Shown: piece after piece, positions 57,020 through 64,000 of the stretch
How the letters are laid out: each line of letters starts with the position of its first letter
How positions within the stretch are numbered: position 1 is the first letter of the stretch
From: Tetracentron sinense
Lineage: Eukaryota; Streptophyta; Magnoliopsida; Trochodendrales; Trochodendraceae
NCBI GenBank assembly: GCA_015143295.1
Contig: CM026552.1
Coordinates: forward strand, 59,204,944 to 59,268,943
Length of the DNA stretch: 64,000 bases
Direction of reading: 5' to 3'
Program-made: the position numbers and the translations under genes
Notes under the pieces: generated by a model
Database searches by the model: none
What the model was told of the DNA's origin: nothing
Seen by the model: the letters and a program-made list of their open reading frames with translations, nothing else

Positions 57020-59301
57020 TGTAGAACCTCGAAATCCAACTTCAGTGTGCTATGAATAGTGCAGTGCATAGTGTTGTGAATAGTGTCATGGGCATAAGTC
57101 TTGTAAAGGCCAATGACCATTTATGTAATATGGTTTGTGAGGAATGACAAGAATGGGTTAAATTAGTTTAAGTATTGTTGTTGGATGTTTGGGATGGAGG
57201 AACAAGAGTAAGAAATACTCTAAGTGTCAAAAATAGGGATGTCTTGAAATACCCTCAACTTTAGGAAACTCTAGTTTTGTCACCGCTGATCGGAATCAAA
57301 TAATTCTTGAGCTATTAGAAAGATATTGAAACCCTCTTTGATGTTCATGTTTATCACTTTTCCATATTTTGAGTCGAAGTTAAGTCAAATGTGGGTCTTC
57401 TGGACTTTTGTCTGCCGTAATTCCTGACCAGTCACCTTTAGGGCCACTTTGGACCATGAATACAACAAAATTAGGAGTTGTACATTGAAGGAAAGTTGTT
57501 CCTCTTTGAATGACGAGTCCAACGCAAGTTAAATCGTCAAAATCCGATAAGCAAGTCAAAAGTTATGGTCGAAATACCAAAGCGGAGAAAAACACAAGCC
57601 TAGTAGATAATTTCGGCAACAAAATGCTACAGGGGATTCAATTTAGTCCACGAAATTAGTCGAGGAACCCAATTTCGTTGACAAATTCAACCCAGAAAAG
57701 GGCAAAAACACCCAGAACTTGCCACCGACTTTGGGGAGATATTTTGCAAGGACTTTTAAGGGTTTTGAAAAACCCTTAGCCTATAAATAGGAGGAGATTT
57801 CGGGGGTTTGGATTTACCAAACCCTAAGCTAAGATTTGTGAGGAGATTGAAAGAGAAGAAGAAGAAGAAGAAAACTCTGATTTCTCAAAGCGTTCTTCTC
57901 AGACTAACGTGAAGCTCAATCCTTTTTTTTAAAAGGGTATGAAGCTCAATCCTTGCTTCTAAGGTTTGTACTTCACTATTTTTAGTGTTCCAGAACTTAG
58001 GTTTTCTACTCAAGGTGTTTTTCAAATTCTGAAATCAAAAGGGAGTTTCGGTTTTTGCTTTCCAATTAAGGTTTAGGCTTCTCAAAGCTTCGACCAAGCT
58101 TCTTCAAGCTTGTTTCCCATCCATCAGAGGTTTAAAGCTTTCTTTAAAAGGTAGATACACTCCACTATCTACCCTTGTGTTATTCTTTCAATAAAAACCA
58201 TGTTTTACAATGTGTTATTGGATGATGAATTCTAAGTGTTTGTAAACTATCACTATTACTGAATTTCTATAACTATGATTCCATGTTTTCAAGATTTCTA
58301 AGCATAGTACGATGTTCACAAGCACTCTAAGTTTTACATGTCTTGCATGATTCGAAGGTTTTCTCATAAGTCGGGTTTATTGAAGCATTTATAAAGATTT
58401 CTAAGAAATTATAAAGCTACCAAGCTCAAAAGCATTGATAAAGCCAAACTCAAGGTTGGTCAAGGATAGGGTATACCTAAGGGTATGTCACATCTGGCTC
58501 TAAGAAAAGATCTCAAAGTTTCAAAGATCATTTCACAAGTCTCTAAAGATCATAAATGCTCATAAGTCTCAAAGTCTCTAAGTGCTCTAAGTCTCTACGG
58601 ATCATAAACTCTACGAACTCTAAGGAACTCAAAGAACTCATAAGACTATAATTCTCATACGAACTCATATGACTCATATGGTTTTGGTTTTCAGACGAAA
58701 ACTCATAAGGAAATGTTTTTGGAAACTATGCTTTTAAGGATTTCTACGTCTCTATGGCTTTGCATATTCAATGATTCATATGGTTTTGGTTTTCATATGG
58801 AAACTCATAAGGAAATGATTTTGGAAACTATGCCTTTAAGGATTTCTACGTCTCTATGGCTTTGCATATTCAATGATATTATTACATTGTTAGCTACTAG
58901 TTTGTAGGCACTGAGTATTCCATGCTCAGCCGAACTATTGATTTCGGCAGGTCTTGTTGATAAGCGTGCTCCTGAGCCTTGGGTCGAGGAGGAATACCAC
59001 GAACCGGAGCCCACCATGGATCATCACCAGGATGATGGAGCTCTAGATAGGTGGCTCTGTCTAGATTACTGTTGAGAGAGAAATGGAGAGTTATGCTTTG
59101 TATTTTGAAAGTGGGATTTGTCCACTTCATACTTATGTTATATTCTGTTGGTTCAGACTTGGAACCCAGTTTTGGGCTTTTGTTATTATACTGTTGTTTC
59201 CGCTTTGTTATGCCTTGTGTATTCTCACAGGATGGCTTGATATATGACAAGTCAAGAGCTAAATTCTCCCTAACTCTCAGGGGGTATTTTGGGTCGCGAC
59301 A
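57020..59301 (+). repeat. Diverged family-T-like solo LTR
   Basis: 2282 bp from TGTAGAACCTCG to GGTATTTTGGGTCGCGACA, flanked by GTGAG (57015-57019, 59302-59306). TATA box CTATAAATAG at 57781. It shares the start, the end, the phrase GTCCAACGCAAGTTAAATCG, the hairpin box (58911-58930) and the PWVEEEY frame with family T. It lacks the CCGATCGATCGG array and has its own ~102-bp duplication (58680-58880). Confidence 0.9.
58939..59075 (+). CDS. Short conserved LTR frame, diverged copy (PWVEEEY ... LDYC)
   Basis: Reads SAGLVDKRAPEPWVEEEYHE, then an acidic/His stretch (DHHQDDGA), and ends LCLDYC before TGA at 59073-59075. PWVEEEY is at 58977-58997. The MSAG start codon is ATT here, so a start is unclear. 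The frame keeps both the motif and the terminus of 25927-26085 despite the diverged LTR. Confidence 0.35.
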
Positions 59302-59559
59302 GTGAGACTCCCAATTTTAATAATTTTTTGCTATGTTGGATGAGGGTTTTCCCCATTTTTTTGGTAAACGTGGGTATCCTGGGCCCAGACTCAAACTAGC
59401 CTCACGTGATGCATAGGTTTCTGCATTTAGAATGATGTAAAATCTGTCACTCATAGTATAACTATAACATATTGGTTAAACAATTTTTTAAAAGGGCTTT
59501 TCATTTGCTTTCTAACCATGCCATAATAGCCTCCTCTTCCTAATAGATACAATATATAG

Positions 59560-60308
59560 AACTTATTTGAAGGCCTGAATCTCCAAATGCAGCATTTTAC
59601 ACAGCCAAGTAGGGCAAGGATGAAATCTTTTGCCCTAAATAATCCTCCCTTGAGTTTTCTACCATAAATCAAGCTAATGTTCCACCTAACTCCATGTCAA
59701 AAATGTATACGTTCTCTGTGGTCTTGACCATCTTAAATATCTGGATATGATTATTCAAAAGCCTAGAAAATTTGACCATCATAACAGTGATCTGCCAAGA
59801 GGTATCAAAACACCGAGTTATATAGACACCATGGAAACCCTAAGAAGTACCTTCTTAGAAGACTTGAATCTTCAAATGCAGAATTTCACACAGCCAAATA
59901 GGGAAAGGATGAAATTTTTTGCCCAAACTAATCCTCCCTCAAGTTTTCTACCATAAATCAGGTCAATGTTCCACCTATCTCCATATCAAAAAATTTCTAG
60001 GTTCTCTATGGTCTTGACCATCTTAAATATCTAGACACGATTATTCAAAAGCCCAGAAAATTTGACCATTATAACAATGATCTGCCATGAGATATCAAAG
60101 CACCTAGTTTTATGGACACCATGGAGACCCTAAGAGGTAGCTTCTTCGAAGGCTTGAATCTCCAAATGCAGAATTTAACACAGCCAAGTAGGGCAAGGAT
60201 GAAATCTTTTGCCCTAACTAAACCTCCCTTGATTTTTCTAATATAAATCAAGTCAATGCTCCACCTATATCCATATCAAGAAAATTCTAGGTTCTCAGTG
60301 GTCTTGAC
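59560..60308. repeat. Tandem ~290-bp repeat, left part of array
   Basis: A partial unit (59560-59735) is followed by units anchored at 59747 and 60037, exactly 290 bp apart. Each contains GAAAATTTGACCATCATAAC, GACACCATGGAAACCCTAAG and CTTGAATCTCCAAATGCAG. The array is split at 60308 by a solo LTR and continues at 63220. Confidence 0.88.
59747..59956 (+). other. Frame within 290-bp repeat, 69 codons
   Basis: MIIQKPRKFDHHNSDLPRG ... TMETLRSTFLEDLNLQMQNF ... SSFLP. The same frame, with substitutions, is open at 63243-63473 and 63554-63763. The copy at 60037 has lost the ATG and has an early stop. No domain recognised; could be a captured gene fragment amplified as a repeat. Confidence 0.35.
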
Positions 60309-63219
60309 TGTAACGACCCAGAATTTTAATATAATAAAATTATGCATTTATGAGTCCTTAATTGAGGTTAATTATTTGTTAAATTGGTAAAAAGTGGGTT
60401 TTGTTCGGGATTGGATTATACTAGTAAACTTTAGTGTTTTCCTCGAAAATCGTGCACAATATGTGGGTCGACTATCTGGATGATCACCTATCGTTCCAGT
60501 TCTGTCGCGTATCGACTCGCGAGACCGCGTGGGTCTTAAATGTAAAAAAATCGAAAAAACCAGGAAATTCCAGATTTTTCGGAATTTAGTAGGACTCCAT
60601 AATTGTTGGGGATTCTAATAGAAATCTATGCGGCTAGTACCACAGCGTGCCGGTCGGTCGTGAGGACGATCGTCTGTCGTTTCATCAGTTCATCAGTTCT
60701 TCATTTCATATGAAGAAACGTCAACGTGTTTTGTGTCCGAAATCAGGAAATTAGTGAGTTTTGCAGTTTTCTTCCAGAATTACTTTTTATTGTCAAAACT
60801 CAATATTTTTTCCTGAAATTTCTACAGAAGGTGTCGAACTATTCTAAGTTCGGTCACCTGCAGTTTCGTCACTATCGGGTGTCATATAGTAGGGTTTCGG
60901 AGGGTATCTGCGTGAAAAAGTGGAAAAATCCGGTCAAATCGGTCAAAGTAGTTCACTTGGTCAACTTTCACTTTACACATCCATTTGGTCATGTGCTTGG
61001 TGCACATGATCTAAACTCTTTAATGCTTATATAAAGGGGGGGCAGCCCCCTCATTTGTGTTCGTTCAAAACCAGAGAACACTTGTTGTCCGTGGGTTTTT
61101 AGAGAGAGAAAGTGAGGAGAGAGAAAGAGGAGAGAGAGAGGAAGAGAGAGAAAGGAAAAGAGAGGGCCCCTTGGGGTTTTTCGACATTCCCGATGCGCTG
61201 GTGACGTCCGTTTCTTTTCCCGATGCCTCGATTTGCGTGTAAAGAGAGAAAAAAAGGTAGAGAGAGAATGAAAGTTAAAGATAGAGGAGCTTTACCTTAG
61301 GGTTGATCGCCTTCTCGAATGCATTGGCGGAGCCTCTTTTTGCGCCTATCACCTCGAAAAGCGTGAATTAGGTAAAACCCTTTTCTTTTCTTTTCTTTTT
61401 TCCCTTATTTTTCTATATTCTTTTATGTGAAGTATATGCATGTCTTTTGACGTGAATGAAAAAGGGTCGGAGACCCCTATATGATATGTGGAAGGGTTAG
61501 ATGTGCGTGAAAAATGAGTAGAGAGGTATAGCCCTCGGTCTTGGGTGTCAAAACCCCGGATTTAGGCTTACTGTGTGAATGGCGTGGATGGAAAAAGGGT
61601 TGGAGACCCCTATGTGATGTTGTGATTTTATGTGGACCTTCGGGGAGCCCAGATTGGGTCCTGGGTAAATTGTATCGTCACTTTAGGGTGACGAAAAATT
61701 GTTTTGCAAGTCGTATAAGGCTATGGACACATCCATTAGCCTGGAAACGTTCCTTAACGGGACGGTGTGTTACCAGATTTGGTTCACGAGTGCGAGGCCC
61801 AAGTATTTCAATTAATCAAGTGAGTCTTGGGTTAACTGGGGTTAACCTGTGATTAAAAAACCTAACCAGGGTTAAAAGTATAGTCCGTGGTTCTTCTTTG
61901 ATTAGGTCAGGAGAGACGGTGTCCAATAAGGCCCGGGGTTCCTCCGTGACTGATGTCAGGAGATGTCGGTCTGTTTGTCTAGGTCGTCCGTGGTGCCTCT
62001 TGAACTAGGTCAGGAGTGGCGGTGTCCTGCATGGCCCGTGGTTCCTCTGTGACTGATAGTTGGGAGATGTTGGAGTCGCAGGGAGTTTAAAGTGAGTGAA
62101 TATCAGATAGTGTATAGTCCGAGGTTCCTCTTTGGTTGGGTTAGAAGATGTCGGCACCGTGTTTATCGGGGTCCCTTCTTGGTGGAACATCAGGAGACAT
62201 CGGCATTGGTAAAGATATCGGGGTTCCTCCATAGACTAGCTAGAAGATGACGGTAGGCAGGTTGTTCGGAGTTCCTTCTTGACTGATACCCATGACGATG
62301 GCAGCGAATACACGGTAGATGTTGCCAATCAGTTGAATGACAAAGTATGTCCTTATTGGGTGAATGCCCATGTTGTGTATGTAAGCTTCGGATACGAAGT
62401 TATCTGAGTCGGTATACTCAGGGTTGGTATAATTGTCTGAGTTGGTGTACTCAAGGTTTGGTATGGAATCATCGGATTCCAGGTGAGTTGGGTTGGTATG
62501 CCTAAGATTTAGTCGTATTTGGGTGAAAGCCGGAACATAGTGTGTGAATCTAAATGGCTCTATGTATGATTATGATTTAGAGACTTTAAACTGACCATTT
62601 GTGGGTTGTGGCCAGTTAATAGAGTCTCAGGATTCGAAATGAAACATGATTGATGATTGAAATGATAACTTGGTAATATGAATACGTTCATAACTGAACC
62701 CCATAATTGGAAAGTAATGTGAGGTCGGGAACCTCGGTTAGGGTGACGTAACCTTAAGTGACTTTGGGTCACAGTTTATTATATACTGTTCTATTTTACT
62801 ATAACATGTAAATTGAACTGTTTATTATATCATTATTGATGCGTGTTATTATGTGAAAAATAGTTTAAAAGGACTGTGGTTTTATTGGGCTTCATAGCTC
62901 ATTGACTTTTTATGTCAGTAGATCTCGAAGCTGCTGACCAATAAGCGAAAAGTACAACTGGACATTTTGGAAGATTGTACAAACTGTACCCGGTGTGATA
63001 GAGGCGCCTACTTTGTAAAACAGACTTGATGTAAATAATACATGTATCTGGTTTGTATGATGGCTATTGTGATGACAGGTGTTATTTGGTATTTGGAAGT
63101 ATCTGATAAATGTTTAAATTTCCCGTATTTTCATGGGTAAAGTCTTCCGCTTGCGTGATTTGACGAATGGGCGTGCGTCTCGGAACTTGATTCCCTAGGC
63201 GCGGGTTCGAGTTGTCACA
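60309..63219 (+). repeat. Gypsy-type solo LTR in the 290-bp array
   Basis: 2911 bp from TGTAACGACCCAGAATTT to GGGTTCGAGTTGTCACA, with target duplication TTGAC (60304-60308, 63220-63224). TATA box in CTTATATAAAGGGG near 61027, then a GAGAGA-rich leader (61085-61165). It contains a degenerate minisatellite at 61880-62290. Not the same family as family T. Confidence 0.9.
61880..62290. repeat. Degenerate LTR minisatellite (GGTTCCTC...GGAGATGTCGG units)
   Basis: About seven units of roughly 50-70 bp share GGTTCCTC(C/T)-TGACT or TTGG and (A)GGAGA/AGAAGATG-CGG. Start points are near 61890, 61948, 61994, 62039, 62121, 62171 and 62221. Units are much diverged. Confidence 0.7.
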
Positions 63220-63242
63220 TTGACCATCTTAAACATCCGGAT

Positions 63243-63473
63243 ATGATTATTCATAAGTCTAGAAAATTTGACCGTCATAACAGTGATCAACCAAGAGATA
63301 AAAGTGATCTGCCAAGAGATATCGAAGCACCTAGCTATATGGACACCATGGAAACCCTAAGAGGTAGCTTCTTCGAAGGCTTGAATCTCCAAATGCAGAA
63401 TTCAACACAGCCAAGTAGGGCAAGGATGAAATCTTTTGCCCTAACTAAACCTCCTTTGAGTTTTCTACCATAA
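63243..63473 (+). other. Frame within 290-bp repeat, 76 codons
   Basis: MIIHKSRKFDRHNSDQPRD, then a duplicated seven-residue piece (SDLPRDI), then MDTMETLRGSFFEGLNLQMQ and ending SFLP. The 21-bp internal duplication keeps the frame, a multiple of three. Confidence 0.35.
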
Positions 63474-63553
63474 ATCAAGCCAATGCTCCACCTATATCCA
63501 TATCAAAAAAATTCTAGGTTCTAAGTGGTCTTGACCATCTTAAACATCCGGAT

Positions 63554-63763
63554 ATGATTATTCATAAGTCCAGAAAATTTGACCGTCATTATAGTGATCA
63601 TCCAAGAGATAACATTGATCTGCCTAGACATATCAAAGCACCTAGTTATACGGCCACCATGGAAACCCTAAGAAGTAGCTTCTTTGAAGGATTGAATCTC
63701 CAAATGCAGAATTTAACACAGCCAAGTAGGGCAATGATGAAATCTTTTGCCCACCTCCCTTGA
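63554..63763 (+). other. Frame within 290-bp repeat, 69 codons
   Basis: MIIHKSRKFDRHYSDHPRDN, TATMETLRSSFFEGLNLQMQ and a shortened end (SFAHLP) where an in-frame 21-base piece is missing compared with 63243-63473. Confidence 0.35.
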
Positions 63764-64000
63764 GTTTTCTACCATAAATCAAGCCAATGCTCCACCTATA
63801 TCCATATCAAAAAAATTCCCGTCATTACAGTGATCATCCAAGAGATAACATTGATCTGCCTAGAGATATCAAAGCACCTAGTTATACGGCCACCATGGAA
63901 ACCCTAAGAAGTAGCTTCTTTGAAGGATTGAATCTCCAAATGCAGAATTTCACACAGCCAAGTAGGGCAAGGATGGAATATTTTGCCCTAACTAATCCTC

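Larger units (their letters stand above)
63220..64000. repeat. Tandem ~290-bp repeat, right part of array, runs off the window
   Basis: Units are anchored at 63243 and 63554 (311 bp, with an internal 21-bp duplication AGAGATAAAAGTGATCTGCCA-like), then a unit with a ~55-bp deletion joined at about 63816. It is still running at the window end. Without the solo LTR, the step from 60037 to 63243 is again 290 bp. Confidence 0.88.

Overview
This is a transposon-dominated stretch of a flowering-plant nuclear genome, probably a eudicot. Plant-type Ty3/gypsy, Ty1/copia and LINE relics, GT-AG introns, T/A-rich introns and the only intact host gene, a plant-specific PHD-finger gene with five exons, all support this. 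I cannot name the species. There are no rRNA or tRNA genes, CRISPR arrays or bacterial features.

Left part (1-5909): AT-rich DNA without a gene, then a Sirevirus-like copia derivative on the minus strand. It has an LTR, gag remnants, no recognisable pol, a tRNA-Met primer site and a second LTR cut off at 5909. The cut is made by a chromodomain-type Ty3/gypsy family (called 'family T' here, Tekay/Del-like). One broken copy lies on the minus strand (5910-10996), a protease/RT fragment on the plus strand (about 11009-11729), and a nearly complete copy on the plus strand (12620-36566). A copia LTR (11730-12619) separates the last two. The right LTR of the plus copy is split by a Tat-lineage gypsy element (17712-34829, target duplication ATAAC). 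The pol gene of that Tat element is split twice by family T solo LTRs (target duplications CGGAC and TTTTC). So up to four insertion layers can be read from target duplications and broken frames. The Tat element also carries an antisense three-exon gene between its integrase and right LTR.

Middle (36567-43199): LTR fragments, a copia LTR with a tRNA-Met primer site, a fold-back element with a hAT element inside it (8-bp target duplication), a MITE with long arms, and the leader of the host gene. The PHD-finger gene runs 43200-50533; its exons join to 703 codons with no interruption. Its 2.9-kb third intron holds repeat relics.

Right part (50534-64000): two LINE relics (one with zinc-binding and RNase H domains, one RTE-type), a local tandem duplication, a diverged family-T-like solo LTR (target duplication GTGAG), and a tandem array of a ~290-bp unit interrupted by another solo LTR (target duplication TTGAC).

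Most interesting signals: (1) a short reading frame (core PWVEEEY, ending LDYC or similar) directly after a conserved hairpin inside four otherwise diverged gypsy LTRs; (2) arrays of short palindromes in the LTRs of three unrelated element families, one with an exact 23-bp period; (3) a different minisatellite in each copy of the gypsy LTRs; (4) an intron-like GT-AG block between gag and protease; (5) the 290-bp repeat with a shared ~70-codon frame. The mobile-element genes are all broken, often at catalytic residues. The PHD gene is the only gene I would expect to make a full host protein.
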